64,000 bases of DNA from Lachancea kluyveri NRRL Y-12651 (Eukaryota > Ascomycota > Saccharomycetes > Saccharomycetales > Saccharomycetaceae), in assembly GCA_000149225.2 (NCBI GenBank), contig CM000692.1:744001-808000 (forward strand), given 5' to 3'. Under the pieces are notes generated by a model, which was given only the letters and a program-made list of their open reading frames with translations, was not told the origin of the DNA and did not search any database. Each line of letters opens with the position of its first letter. Positions within the stretch are counted from its first letter, which is position 1. Position numbers and translations under genes: made by a program. This document shows, in pieces, positions 12,909 through 23,126 of this stretch.

Positions 12909-13916
12909 TTATTTGAAAATGGTAGCCCAACTAGACTTTCTTAGCCCAAACTTTCCTGAACAACTAGTGTTATTGATGGGTTTATCCAGCCCAGATTGAA
13001 GGATAATGGGTCTAGCTGCCATCTGCTGTTTGGCCTCAGCATTTGTGGTGTAATGAACGCCACTTGATGGGAAGGATGTAATATGGGAGGAGGTGGGGCC
13101 TGAATTGTGGACATTAGGGTCTGAACCGTGTAATTTTAATTGGAAAGATGAGCTTTCTTCCTGTATTATCATCGGTTGTTTGCTTATACTGGCATACAGT
13201 ACGGGTCTCTCCACTGGTTTTTCACTAATTGAATAAATTTTGCGGTGGTAATTATTTGGTTGTCTAAAAGAGTCTGCTGTAGAGATCGTGGAGCTAGTAG
13301 CACTTGAAACCAGGGAAGGAATAGACATGTTACTTGATGACCGAGAATGATGGTCGTCTTGGACGCAGTACCTGGTCTTACCATGCGGTGGTGCATTAAA
13401 TAGCAGTAGGTCCTGCTGCCTTTGGTACGTTGTCTGATCTTTTATCGGCTTTAAGAAAGACGAAAGACATGTTATTAGGTCTTGAGTGTCGATTCTCAGC
13501 TTCCAATCAAAGTACTCCAGTAGCTCTCTTTCAATGGTGTTAACCTCTCGGATATCTAGAAGTCCGTTTGTGTAACGGGACCAGTGTTTGTTTAATGGAG
13601 AGGAGTCATTCAGGTTTTTGGCAGCCAGGATTAAACAACCGAGGAAAATTCTGTGTCTCGTGGTCTCGATACCATAGACGGTTGCTGGGATTATAGATCT
13701 CAACCTTGTTAAGTAAACCACGGTAGACATCAAAGTTGGAGTTTGAACGTTAGAGTGCGTTATTAAACCCTTGATAAAATCGACCAGCGACACGACAGAA
13801 CCGGCAACATTTTCTTTAACTTGGATAACCGATGAAGTTGTAGCAGCTAAAAAGTGGACCATGTCAATAGAAACAGGTTTCTTATTGAACGTCAGTAGGG
13901 CTTCCAAATCAGACAT
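12909..13916 (-). CDS. PCL2: Pho85 cyclin, PCL2/PCL9 family
   Basis: This 335-residue cyclin should activate the kinase Pho85 in G1. The cyclin box lies in residues 25-150, with VYLTRLRSIIPATVYGIETTR, RIFLGCLILAAKNLNDSS, then NTIERELLEYFDWKLRI. The C-terminal half is Ser-rich and probably disordered. The frame extends upstream to codons before the ATG, but MSDLEALLTFNKKPVS at 13916 matches the start of S. cerevisiae Pcl2. S. cerevisiae has two whole-genome duplicates of this gene, PCL2 (YDL127W) and PCL9 (YDL179W); the single copy here lies between CDC48 and VCX1, where both synteny groups meet. The promoter carries SBF/MBF-type boxes, fitting G1-phase expression. Confidence 0.9.
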   Translation of the reverse strand: MSDLEALLTFNKKPVSIDMVHFLAATTSSVIQVKENVAGSVVSLVDFIKGLITHSNVQTPTLMSTVVYLTRLRSIIPATVYGIETTRHRIFLGCLILAAKNLNDSSPLNKHWSRYTNGLLDIREVNTIERELLEYFDWKLRIDTQDLITCLSSFLKPIKDQTTYQRQQDLLLFNAPPHGKTRYCVQDDHHSRSSSNMSIPSLVSSATSSTISTADSFRQPNNYHRKIYSISEKPVERPVLYASISKQPMIIQEESSSFQLKLHGSDPNVHNSGPTSSHITSFPSSGVHYTTNAEAKQQMAARPIILQSGLDKPINNTSCSGKFGLRKSSWATIFK

Positions 13917-14397
13917 TGTTGATGAAAACGTGAACAGATTATAAAAGTGCACGCGTAACACAGACTAGAGTTTTAAAGATTTTGACTTTCCACTAGATGA
14001 AAGAATGACACCGTTCCTGCTTTGTTAAAGGGAGGAGAAGGAAGAATTTGAAGATGGTTAAATAAAGTAGAAAATATGAAAGCACCAAACAGATCTAGAT
14101 TTGCCTAATTTAAGTTTAAGTTTCAATCTACATGAACAAGCAAGGTAATATCACTGCGGGTTGTACCAATTTCCTCGAGATACCAGCACGAAATTTTTCA
14201 ACGCTTTTTCGCGTTGCCGTCGCGTCAATTTTTTTTCGAGATTCATAAGAAACCCGGTAGGCGAGAGGGCCCAGCCATCCCAATTTTCATTACCATAAGA
14301 GGCAGTCGGATCGTACCACGGTAGTAGAAGGACTATCGCCAGAATAAGTCAAGGAAATACCTGAAATAAAGCATGTTGTTTACTAGAATGTTAACAT
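13917..14397. promoter_or_regulatory. PCL2/PCL9 promoter with SBF/MBF-type sites
   Basis: Upstream of the cyclin ATG I see CACGAAA at 14187-14193 (a perfect SCB), TTTCGCG at 14207-14213 (SCB/MCB form on the other strand) and GTCGCGTC just beyond. An ACGCGT (MCB) at 13951-13956 lies only 35 bp from the ATG. These match the Swi4/Swi6 and Mbp1/Swi6 sites of G1 cyclin genes. The region also holds the VCX1 3' end. Confidence 0.65.
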
Positions 14398-15615
14398 CTA
14401 TAGAATTTTCTGTAAAGAGCTTAAAGCTTCTTCGTCTGGATAATAGAAGAATGCCAAGGCCACGAGCACGTACATGGCTATGGACATAACACCTTCCAAC
14501 CAGTTGGATTCACCGTCCAAGATTAGATAGTTGGACAAGAAAACAGCGATAAACAAAGTAGTAGTTTCAAAAGTAGAAAAGTTCAAGGTCATTGGAACGT
14601 CGATTATCCAGCCGACAAGGACCATGAATGGGGTCACAAACAAGGAGATCTGCAAAGAGGAGCCAATGGCAACGCTCAAAGCTAAATCCATTTTGTTTCG
14701 CATAGCAACAATCACGGATGTAACATGTTCCGCAGCATTACCCACGATTGGAATCACGATCAAACCAATAAAAGTCTTGGATAGACCAGATTTTTCAACA
14801 ATGTCGTCGATACTACCGACTAAGAAGTCGGCACAGATGGAAATCAGCACAGTAGTGATAAAGAGGAAGACTAAAGAAGACTTGATACTTAGGCTCTCTG
14901 TGTTTTTCTTGACAATTTCCTCAGTCTCATCGTTTTGCTCTTCAAACAGGTCGTGATGGGTGGTCAGTTGGAAGACCAAAAAGAAAACGTAGACGATCAG
15001 TAGCAATATGGAAGTGCTTCTGGACAAGTTCAAAATTTTCTGATTGATCAAAAGGTCTTGTTTTTCATTGTCATCCGGCAAAGTGGCTCTAAAGGCAGCT
15101 GGGATTAACAAAGAGGCACAGGAAATGGCCAACAAGGAAGACATAGTCTGGGCTGCGGTTTGGTTGAAAGTCTGTTGGATTCTGTTGTACCCACCAAACA
15201 CAAAGCAGAAGCCCAAGACTAACAATAGGTTGGATAACAAACTACCTAACATGGAAGCCTGGACGATTCTGATCTGGCCTTCTTTCAAGGCAATTATGGA
15301 AACGATCAACTCAACGGCATTCCCTAAAGTAGCGTTCAACAATCCACCCAAGGTACTACCAGCCTTGTCAGCCAACTCTTCTGTGGCAAAGGCCAAAATA
15401 GCAGCCAATGGGATAATAGCAAAAAAGTTCAAAACGAAATTCCAAGTGGAAGATAGTCCAGCAAAACCAAAGACCAAACCAAGGGGAACGAAGAACAACA
15501 AGTAGTTTACTGGGGAAGAGAAAAAGACTAACTTGGTATCATGAATAGCGGAGGCAACAAAAGACCTTTGTTTATTTGAAGGACCTCTTGAAAGTAGAGG
15601 TGTAGCAGCATCCAT
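14398..15615 (-). CDS. VCX1: Vacuolar H+/Ca2+ exchanger
   Basis: This 405-residue membrane protein (411 in S. cerevisiae) is the CAX-family exchanger that loads Ca2+ into the vacuole using the proton gradient made by the V-ATPase, whose subunit A gene is also in this window. Eleven hydrophobic segments are apparent. The two cation-binding repeats are visible: [18 protein letters not shown] near residue 90 and [19 protein letters not shown] near residue 287, each with the key Asn and Glu. An acidic stretch, [10 protein letters not shown], lies in the central loop. The start at 15615 gives a short cytosolic N-tail. Order next to the cyclin gene is as in S. cerevisiae. Confidence 0.96.
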   Translation of the reverse strand: MDAATPLLSRGPSNKQRSFVASAIHDTKLVFFSSPVNYLLFFVPLGLVFGFAGLSSTWNFVLNFFAIIPLAAILAFATEELADKAGSTLGGLLNATLGNAVELIVSIIALKEGQIRIVQASMLGSLLSNLLLVLGFCFVFGGYNRIQQTFNQTAAQTMSSLLAISCASLLIPAAFRATLPDDNEKQDLLINQKILNLSRSTSILLLIVYVFFLVFQLTTHHDLFEEQNDETEEIVKKNTESLSIKSSLVFLFITTVLISICADFLVGSIDDIVEKSGLSKTFIGLIVIPIVGNAAEHVTSVIVAMRNKMDLALSVAIGSSLQISLFVTPFMVLVGWIIDVPMTLNFSTFETTTLFIAVFLSNYLILDGESNWLEGVMSIAMYVLVALAFFYYPDEEALSSLQKIL

Positions 15616-16088
15616 TTGTTAAAGTGTGTTTCAGTAGTTACGTGGTAAGTAGAACTTTCAAAGATGATGAAAGGATTAGGGCTATTATTTATTTTTTTTT
15701 CGCAGAAATGTTTTCCTGTCAAACGGAGCGAGTTCTTTAACGAAGCTGGGAAATGAGAAATCCAATAAGTCTTTCTTGCAATCCACTAAGAAAGATAATT
15801 CTCTCGGTTACGATGGTGTGAGTGGAATAAGAAGAAAGCACTTTCTAGTTTCAGCAATCCTTATTCGTCGTTGCAAAAAAAAAAAAGGAAAAAGCAAACG
15901 AGATATTAAAAAAAAACACCTCTACATGTCTAAGGCAACCCTTCGAAACTATTTCTTTTTTTTTCCGAAACTCGGCGCCCAGCAAATCTCTTGGCCAGCG
16001 TGGTTCATATCGCGCTGCACGATTGGTATACACTGTGAAGGGTTGTTAGATAATAAGTGCACAGTGTGAAGAGATATGCATGCACCAA
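15616..16088. other. VCX1 upstream region
   Basis: This 473 bp stretch lies upstream of VCX1 and just past the 3' end of the YDL180W homolog. It has several A or T runs (15676-15690, 15876-15887, 15910-15917, 15955-15964), common in yeast promoters. Small frames on both strands have no recognisable content. Confidence 0.45.
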
Positions 16089-17483
16089 TTACTGTTTGAT
16101 AGTAGCTAAAGCACCTAGTATAAATACTGTCGTACCCCAAAGTACCATGTAACTTACCATAAACCAATTTTTGCCGGCCAGGCATCTCCAGGCCGACATG
16201 ATTTTCTTGAAGATATGTAACAGCTTGAACTGTTCTTCGTTATTAAGTAAGGAATCTTGGGTATAGATTGAGTTCATCACAAACAGTTGATCATTGGTAG
16301 AGTGTATGAAGTTCAGGCTTTCCTGCTGCTGTCTTGAATTTGCCGTGCTAGGCAACGTATCAAAGTCTTCTGCGCTTTCCTCTTTCCAAAAGAAGATGAT
16401 AATGTGTGTGATGAAATTTAAGAGCGTAAAGGGCGTGATGACTGTTAATAGAAAGAACGGGAAGGTCCTGGAGCCAAAGTATATGACGGTTTCCGTGAAC
16501 AGAACGCTGTGTTTGGGGACGTAGATGAAGTAAATTGAAGTAATAAGTGCCTGCCCTATGGTTAAAAGGACGTTGCTTAGTATGACCAAATTTAAAAGAC
16601 CAAGCTGTTTCCAAAGAGTTGATATTTTGGTGATTTCTGGAAAGAACTTTATGTGTGAGTCAACCAACCCCAGTTTCTTGTTTCCTTGAGATGCTGGGAA
16701 ATGAGACTCAATATCGTTGAGAAAATTCATCGAATTGTTGTTGAAATCCACAATCACGGTGTTTTGTGGGTTTTCATTATCGCTTCCGTACTTGATCTCG
16801 CGAGAGGTCTGTTGGGTCAGCAAGGGAATCTGTTCGACATCATGGTAATAAACATTTTCCGAGATATTGGAGGAGTTGCGTCTAACGTCCATACATTTTG
16901 ACAGTGAAATATTGGTTCTTATGGTGTCGTCCTCCTCCTGTTTCTGCTGTTGCTCTCTTTGCCTCTTGGCGGTATCTGGAGAAGGAACTTCCTGATAGGT
17001 ATACAGGTTTTCTATTACGCAGATTAAAAGTTCGCTAAGAGACCAGGAAGTACCAAAGATGTATGATTGTTTCGGTATGATGTGCCAAATTTTATCTTCG
17101 ATTGCCTGATTCTTGGGTTGGTTGGCATCTTGGAGTTGTGGGTAGGCAAGACAAAAGATGATTAAAAAAAAAAGCCAATCATTTAAAGGGAAATCCACGA
17201 ACATGTTTAAAAGGAGAAACCTTGAACCGAAGTTGAACAGGAAATTCTTGGCAAAAGTGAGAAGAAAGGGAGAGAAGAATCCTAGCAGTAAAGTTCTGAA
17301 ATAATCTTGTGAGTTCGGTTTAAACATCCCTGGATCTGAATATTGGGATATCAGAGAGTTGGATGATAGATAGGCCAAGGTGAACAGTATAATGATATTC
17401 AAAAAGGCAATTATCACAACATAGGACTTGCTAGAGCACAACAGTGGTATGAAGAATGATGATGCATAGCCTATTCGAGTCAT
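16089..17483 (-). CDS. Multi-pass membrane protein, YDL180W homolog
   Basis: This 464-residue protein has several hydrophobic segments in its first 130 residues (for example IIAFLNIIILFTLAYLSS and DWLFFLIIFCLAYPQLQ), a hydrophilic middle (about 165-285, rich in Gln, Asn and Ser) and more segments towards the C-terminus, ending in a membrane span (MVLWGTTVFILGALATI). No catalytic motif is visible. Position between VCX1 and the YDL129W homolog, on the same strand, fits YDL180W, a 547-residue S. cerevisiae protein of unknown function reported at the vacuole. The call rests on synteny and general topology, not on a motif. Confidence 0.65.
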   Translation of the reverse strand: MTRIGYASSFFIPLLCSSKSYVVIIAFLNIIILFTLAYLSSNSLISQYSDPGMFKPNSQDYFRTLLLGFFSPFLLTFAKNFLFNFGSRFLLLNMFVDFPLNDWLFFLIIFCLAYPQLQDANQPKNQAIEDKIWHIIPKQSYIFGTSWSLSELLICVIENLYTYQEVPSPDTAKRQREQQQKQEEDDTIRTNISLSKCMDVRRNSSNISENVYYHDVEQIPLLTQQTSREIKYGSDNENPQNTVIVDFNNNSMNFLNDIESHFPASQGNKKLGLVDSHIKFFPEITKISTLWKQLGLLNLVILSNVLLTIGQALITSIYFIYVPKHSVLFTETVIYFGSRTFPFFLLTVITPFTLLNFITHIIIFFWKEESAEDFDTLPSTANSRQQQESLNFIHSTNDQLFVMNSIYTQDSLLNNEEQFKLLHIFKKIMSAWRCLAGKNWFMVSYMVLWGTTVFILGALATIKQ

Positions 17484-17779
17484 TATTGTGATTGCTATTG
17501 TGGAGGTTGTATTCAGTATTGCGATAGCGGAACCTAAGCTAAATATTTTTCTGCGAAGAACAAAATTAAAGAAAAATTGAGAGAATACACTGCACAGTGT
17601 GATAAAGAAAAAGAAAGATGAAAAGAAGTAGTGATAAACTTTGGGTATCTATTGCAAGTAGACGGTCCGGGCAATTGTTACTTCGCAGCCCATTATACAC
17701 GCCTGCTTTTAGGAGAAAGTCATTCATGTTAAATTGAAGTAAAGTTAGTAAAGAATTAATGATTAGCAATAAACGATGA

Positions 17780-17827
17780 AATATATATACATATATATGT
17801 GTGTATGTATATACACATGTGTGTATG
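17780..17827. repeat. TA/TG dinucleotide microsatellite
   Basis: An imperfect run of alternating purine-pyrimidine (TATATATACATATATATGTG and on) about 48 bp long. Such tracts vary in length between strains and can adopt unusual DNA forms. Confidence 0.85.
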
Positions 17828-18100
17828 AATAGCCGTGCCCCATTTCTTCTGATATTATACTAGCGAATGTTATTTTGATACGTTAGATGCTTTAGCGTCC
17901 AGTCAGCAAAGTTCCTCTTAAAGCAATTGCTAAAAGCCAGGATCTCAAGAAAGATTCAATAGAGTGGGGCGAAAAATAGTGATAATAGCAATGTTCGTTC
18001 TGTATAACGAATCGAACAAAGAAATAAAAACTCCCGTTGATGATAGTACAATCAGAACCGATTTCTGATCCGACGATATAGTTGTCTAGTCTCTTGTCCC

Positions 18101-18121
18101 TTTTTTTTTTTTTTTTTTTTT
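18101..18121. repeat. Poly(dT) tract, 21 bases
   Basis: An uninterrupted run of T on the plus strand, about 50 bp past the stop codon of the YDL129W homolog and in the upstream region of the YDL180W homolog. Poly(dA:dT) tracts exclude nucleosomes in yeast. Confidence 0.9.
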
Positions 18122-18173
18122 AATATACTGTGTTTTCTGATCGAGCTCATTAGGTCCCAGTTACCTAATATCT

Positions 18174-18842
18174 TTAATACCTCTCTAAATGAAACACCCT
18201 TACGAATTCATTGGTAGATGGATTGTCGCCACCTCTTTTCATCCTTGGATGCGGTTTGCTGTTCTCTACCAGTTTAAAAGAGGTTGGTGTAGTTTCTGTT
18301 GACTTGTTCTTTTTAGAGCGACGTTTAGTGACCTTTTTGGTCACCGTTGGTGGACCGTCCGGAACGTTGAAATGCTTGTTCTCCCTCAGACACATGTTCT
18401 TGAAAAATTCAACCTCTTTCTTAATCAAATTGTTCTCTACAGTTAAACGAGAGTCCCAAGCCGTTTTATTCTCCAGCTGTGACAGCTGCGCCTGCAGTGA
18501 CCAGTGGGAAATCGCAGCCAGAGATCTGTTCAGTATGGAGATAACTTTGCGCTTGTTGGTGGGAGAGTCCGTTTGAAGTTCGTGTATTGTTTCCAATATT
18601 GAAATCTCCAAAGCTCTTGTGTTTTCTAGAGACGGCGTAAGTCCAGCAAAGTCGCTAGTTGATGTCTCTTCTGTGCAGTCGCTACCTCGAGCGTTTATGG
18701 ATTTGCTGCTAACGTCGTTTGCGTCCTCCGCTGTAGAAGCGGTCGCCACCACAGCAACCGCTGCTAAAGCTTTGTCCTCTTGCGTCCTAGGTTCCTCAGG
18801 CGTGATTACTTGAACCGATGATCTTTTACGCGCCGTTGTCAT
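18174..18842 (-). CDS. Hypothetical protein, YDL129W homolog by position
   Basis: This 222-residue soluble protein has no recognised domain. The N-terminal third is low-complexity, rich in Ala, Ser, Thr and Asp. The middle (about 75-150) looks helical, with TRALEISILETIHELQTD and a Leu/Glu/Lys pattern that could form a coiled coil. A basic patch VTKKVTKRRSKKNKS (about 166-180) could act as a nuclear signal. YDL129W is a 291-residue S. cerevisiae protein of unknown function that lies between VCX1 and RPP1B, as this gene does. The assignment is by position and strand only. The ATG at 18842 is the only sensible start. Confidence 0.65.
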   Translation of the reverse strand: MTTARKRSSVQVITPEEPRTQEDKALAAVAVVATASTAEDANDVSSKSINARGSDCTEETSTSDFAGLTPSLENTRALEISILETIHELQTDSPTNKRKVISILNRSLAAISHWSLQAQLSQLENKTAWDSRLTVENNLIKKEVEFFKNMCLRENKHFNVPDGPPTVTKKVTKRRSKKNKSTETTPTSFKLVENSKPHPRMKRGGDNPSTNEFVRVFHLERY

Positions 18843-21225
18843 GTTCGACTAGTGTGCTTGTCTCTAGTGGATATCGTGTCCTGGTTACCAATGGGAAGTA
18901 CAGATTTGTACAGGGCTTCAAGTTCGCCGTCTTATACCTGTTTAAATATCGCAACAGGGGATGATGGAAGCAGATTGTCCCAAACCGTTATACAGCCGCT
19001 GCGGCCATTTCTGGGACGGAAAATTTTTTGTTTTCTTCTCTGCAAAATCTAAGCGGCCATACGCATCGATGCGCCAGGGCCCACTAAGAAGATGCTTCTG
19101 TTAAAAGTACGTTGGGAAAACGGTTCCACGCATATCGCAACACAATTAGACGAACCAGCCATGCCATGTGTGGTAATTGTGGACCGGTGGTGACCAGTTG
19201 GAAGTGCAGTTGGCATGTACCAAGGTGTTTGCACCTTACGTTAAATGGAAGGTTTCCCTCAGTTTTTCCCCTAGCAAGCGAGATCCCTTAACGACGAAGT
19301 AGCTGTTTGGTTTTTCGAGAAGCTATTATAGGGAAAGAGCTGTACGACCGGCTCGACACGCGTCATTGCAGTTTGTAGTGTTAGAGTGTGAGTTGTTCGT
19401 GAGGTACTCACTCTTTGGGGAAGGCCGTCCCTCTTGTGATGCAAAGACAATAAAACGAGAAGATGGTCACTTCGTATATGAATGTATGTGTGTGCGTGGT
19501 CAGGTTTACAATTAAAATTAGGCTTATGTGGCATGGCAAGAAGTGTACAGCGGTAAGCAAGAGCGGAGCTAGCATACCTTCCTACAAATTTGGGATGGCT
19601 GATTTACAGCTCGAGTCGCTCAACCACAGTTTTTTTTTTTCATTCAGAGGTGGCAGACTGGCTGCAATGTCTTGGAACGCAACGATGTACACGGAGGATT
19701 TGGCGCACAAAAGTGTGCAGGCAGCGTCGTATCTTGAAAGGTCGCTGATAGTTTTCCAAGGACTTTGTTAGTGCAAAGAGACGTAAGCTACTGGCCACTG
19801 GTCTACTTTTTACCAGCTTTTTTCTTGACCGGACTTTTAAGCGTCAGCACCGAGGCGTCCGTCGAGAATGTTGATGTAGTCACCTAACTGTAGTGTTGCT
19901 TCGGGCCGAAATAGGATCAAGGAGGGATTGTATATTTATCCGAGAATAATGCTTGGAAAATGTAGCGGGGGGGAGGAGATGCGCAAGGAATAGCGTTGTT
20001 TAAAGCCACCAGCAGACATGTCTTGCGGGCCCCACGTATGCTGTTTTGTTTAATGGTAATAGAAACACGGCAGCAGGCTCGTTGAAGTCCTGTAACATTA
20101 TCGAAATTGATTCGAGAACAGGTTATGAGCGTACATGTGTGGATAGAAAGGTAATTTGTTGATCCTTGGACAGGATTTTGTACGAATATGGTGTGGAAGA
20201 TGGTGTTGAAACAATGGGTGGGGAAAGAGGATAGGCTCAGAAGCACGCTAGTAACAGTCCTATCTTGATACTCAACTCCTCTTCTCTTCTCTTCTTTTCT
20301 ATTCTTCCTCAGAGTACATATGTGGATCAACCTAAACTCTGAGGTTGCAGTGTCTCTTGTTAATGCGGACAACCCAATAGGCATATATGCTACTCATGAC
20401 CTCGCAACAATTCAATGTAACACCCTCTGTGTGACTGGTCTAGTCTTCGTAGTGCCGGGTCAAGTTTGTCACGCTAGTATCAATTCTTTCGATTTTATGA
20501 TGAATCAGGGTGCCACAATCGGTTCACACGGTGCTGTGCCAGACACCTACTCTATTCTAATACAATTCCATAGAATGATGTGTCTAGGAACTAATAAGGC
20601 TAGGAAGAAACAATGTTGTATGCTTGTGCATATTTAGTAAATATTAAATTTAACTGTTCTGTTAGGATATATACTGCCGAAAGTTTCACGATGGTGACGC
20701 TTCGCATGTCGGCATCTGAGCGTTTAGGCCTACAGAGCAAAGAAAGGTAATACTTTTAAGGAAATGTTGATTCAGAGAAGTCTTCGTGCGGAAAACCTCT
20801 TACAGAGTAATTATTGGGTAACGCAGATAGTGCAGCGGCGGCTACAAGAGGAACAAGGAATAGTGGGAAACGAATAATCAGATTGGCTCTGCACCTGGTC
20901 AACCGTCGGGAGAGCACACTACTGACGAGTAAGGTACAAATTCAATCTATATTCAAGAATGGAAGCCAAAGTCATTGGTAAACCCAATCACAGCTGGGGG
21001 TAGTGGGGTGTCCGCTCGACATACAAGCCAAGAAAGCACCAAGAGTCCAGGATTCACACACGCTTTTCGAAATGAGTAGCGTATACCTTAAAATGCGGTT
21101 ACTAGCTTTCAAATAAAAACTCTTTAATTATGTAAGTTACAGAGAAGTTATGATTTTTGGTATGGAAAAAAGTTCCACGCTAAAAAGATAAACGTAGGCA
21201 AGTCGAAATGTTTGCTGCAATGTGC
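18843..21225. other. 2.4 kb gene-poor region upstream of the YDL129W homolog
   Basis: No convincing gene lies in this stretch. The longest open frames are 155 codons (minus, 19917-20384) and 105 codons (plus, 20320-20637). They overlap each other and show no domain or compositional sign of coding, so I treat them as chance. The region looks less AT-rich than other spacers here. It has a polypyrimidine run near 20275-20310 and no tRNA, LTR or clear inverted repeat. It could hold a non-coding RNA or a replication origin, but nothing in the sequence proves either. Confidence 0.5.
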
Positions 21226-22067
21226 TTAGTCGAATAGACCGAAACCCATGTCGTCATCGGATTCTTCAGCAGCTTCTTCTTCAGCTTCTTCAGCTTCTTC
21301 AGCAGCAGCACCGCCGGCAGAAGCAGCAGCACCACCAGATGGAGCAGCTGGACCAGCAGCGTGGAAACCAGACAAAACTTCCTTAACGTTCTTACCTTCC
21401 AAAGCCTTAGCAAAGACATCGGCCCAGGCCTGTAATTAGAGAAAAAGTTAGTATAACGATACTCCTAATACAAAAGCGAAAACTCTTCAGGTTAAGAGAA
21501 AGAGCACATATTGCGATTGAAAAGGGCTTCAGTGGAACGTGCTATGCCAAACGTAAAGATAAAAGAGATTAGAAGATTTCAAAGTCGAGGTTAGAAGACA
21601 GCACTAAAGATTCCTTTTGTTTCCAAAGTGCCTCGGAGTTCAATCTACAAATCTCAATACTCGCGCACGAGAGATGTTGATATTTGAACAGATTCTGTAA
21701 TTCCCAATATCGATCACAAAGTTTCGTTTCACTAGTTCAGCTTGTTTAGGCTCATCTGGACTGTTCTCTCGCTCTTCCCTATTCTCTTCAAATAATTGGT
21801 AGTGGAAGTCAAAAGTTACCCAACCAATCGGTGTAGTTAAAAATTCACGCACGCATTATCCATTTCAATCCCCTTGAACAATATTCTATAGCTCCCCGAG
21901 TATTTTCCTAAGGTTTCCAGCCAAATGCATTAAAATTATTAAAAGACACATACGTTGTCAACGGAGGCACCAGCGGCCTTGGTCAAAGCCAATAGGTTGT
22001 CGGCAGAGACTTCCAAACCAGCATCAGCCAAGATCAAAGCAGCGTAAGAGATGATAGCGTCAGACAT
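21226..22067 (-). CDS. RPP1B: Acidic ribosomal stalk protein P1, spliced
   Basis: Exon 1 is 22067-21954 (38 codons) and exon 2 is 21429-21226. Together they encode 105 residues, against 106 in S. cerevisiae Rpp1b. P1 and P2 dimers bind P0 to form the large-subunit stalk that recruits elongation factors. The N-terminal domain begins [20 protein letters not shown]. An Ala/Gly-rich hinge follows, and the protein ends in the stalk signature [13 protein letters not shown]. The 524 nt intron has GTATGT, TACTAAC (21454-21448) and TTACAG. S. cerevisiae RPP1B also has an intron, which supports P1-beta type over P1-alpha. Rap1-like sites lie upstream at 22325-22336 and 22361-22372. Confidence 0.96.
21430..21953 (-). 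other. RPP1B intron (524 nt)
   Basis: On the minus strand the intron starts GTATGT at 21953 and ends CAG at 21430, with TACTAAC at 21454-21448. It falls exactly between codons 38 and 39. A 70-codon open frame inside it is probably chance. I saw no snoRNA boxes, though a careful search was not possible. Confidence 0.93.
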
Positions 22068-22324
22068 TGTTACTATATTCTATGATTGTAGATCTTCCTT
22101 ACGACAGTCAATTATGTTGTATGTTACTGTATGCTCTCGATATTTTTTCATACAGTACAAGCGAACACTATACAACCCGCGAATTCCCTCAGGCCTACCG
22201 TTTCCGTAACCTCGGTCCCGTAAGTGATGAAAGCTCGGGTTTATTATTTGGGGTGTCTGGGTTATTGAGTCGACATTCATCTGAAAGTGTGATTAAATTA
22301 AGACCCCATAAAGTTCAAATAAAT

Positions 22325-22372
22325 ATGTATGGGTTTGTATCTACATCATTAGACTGTTTTGTGTCTGGGTGT
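22325..22372 (-). promoter_or_regulatory. Two Rap1-like sites upstream of RPP1B
   Basis: ATGTATGGGTTT (22325-22336) and GTGTCTGGGTGT (22361-22372) each match the reverse Rap1 consensus RTGTRYGGGTGT at all but one position. They lie about 260-305 bp before the RPP1B ATG, the usual place and pairing in ribosomal protein promoters. Confidence 0.6.
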
Positions 22373-22403
22373 ATGTAAACAGGAGTGTCAAAAAATAAAA
22401 TTA

Positions 22404-22475
22404 CTCCGGAGCCGAGAATCGAACTCGGATCGATTCGGTGAGAGCGAACCGTGATAGCCATTACACTACACCGGA
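22404..22475 (-). tRNA. tRNA-Glu (anticodon CUC)
   Basis: The minus strand folds into a 72 nt cloverleaf. The D-arm GTGTAATGGCTATCAC is that of yeast tRNA-Glu, the anticodon loop is CTCTCAC giving CUC, and the T-arm is CCGAG-TTCGATT-CTCGG. The acceptor stem pairs TCCGGTG with CTCCGGA, with one T-T mismatch at 6-67. There is no intron. A run of T follows within 20 nt, as expected for RNA polymerase III termination. It decodes GAG and lies between RPP1B and INH1. Confidence 0.93.
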
Positions 22476-23126
22476 TGTTTTCTTGTTATGTTTACTTTAG
22501 TTTTATTTGGAGATATATCAGCCAAATCTAATTACTATCATTCAACAAAGATATATTCTGGGGTTCGGTTTTTCTTTTTTGAGACATGTAGGTATAATCA
22601 TCACCACCTTATGCATAATAGCTCAAGAAGTTCAAGAGCTCTCTTTTGCAATGGAGAATTTTGTTTAGCTTTGTTGAGCCAGAGAATAAAAATAAAAAGC
22701 TATCTAGTAATCTGGAATTTATGGATATCTATGTCCTATGCTAGGGTTTTATGTTTTTGCAGCTACTGTGGATATTGAAACTAGCTCAAAAGCTTTCCGG
22801 ACAAGACAACAGAGAAGAATGCAAATGCATGTAAAATTAAGTAACATGTAAAATAGCAAGCGCAGCATACTCCCGTCATTATCGAAGGACAAGTCCACGA
22901 GTATTATTACCTGGAATCGAAATCAGTAACATGTTGCGTCTGCTATTCCACGCCATCAAAAATATTTATGATGACCCCTCAGCTACAATTACAACACGTA
23001 AAACGTTTTAGAAGGGAATATTTAATAGATGTATTTAATAGAATAAAGAAAAAAAATTTTCGTGAACGCATAAACGGTCTAAGAGATTCATGACATGCAA
23101 AAGTGGGCTATTCCAAATATATTTAT
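22476..23126. other. Spacer between tRNA-Glu and INH1
   Basis: About 650 bp of AT-rich DNA holding the region upstream of the tRNA and the 3' end of INH1. A 96-codon plus-strand frame (22488-22778) has no recognisable content. No LTR or delta-like element is seen, although tRNA flanks are the usual Ty insertion sites. Confidence 0.5.

Larger units (their letters stand above)
17484..18173. other. Upstream of YDL180W homolog: simple repeats
   Basis: This 690 bp spacer includes an alternating TA/TG tract (about 17780-17827) and a 21-base T run (18101-18121). Otherwise I see only AT-rich promoter-like sequence for the YDL180W homolog and the 3' end of the YDL129W homolog. Confidence 0.55.

Noticed and set aside
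19917-20384. 155-codon minus-strand frame in the gene-poor region
   Set aside because: No domain, low-complexity composition, overlaps another open frame on the plus strand, and no homolog recognised. It is not listed as a gene.
20320-20637. 105-codon plus-strand frame
   Set aside because: No domain or recognisable similarity; overlaps the frame above.
21640-21852. 70-codon frame inside the RPP1B intron
   Set aside because: Lies wholly within a well-supported intron, has no known domain and starts without context.
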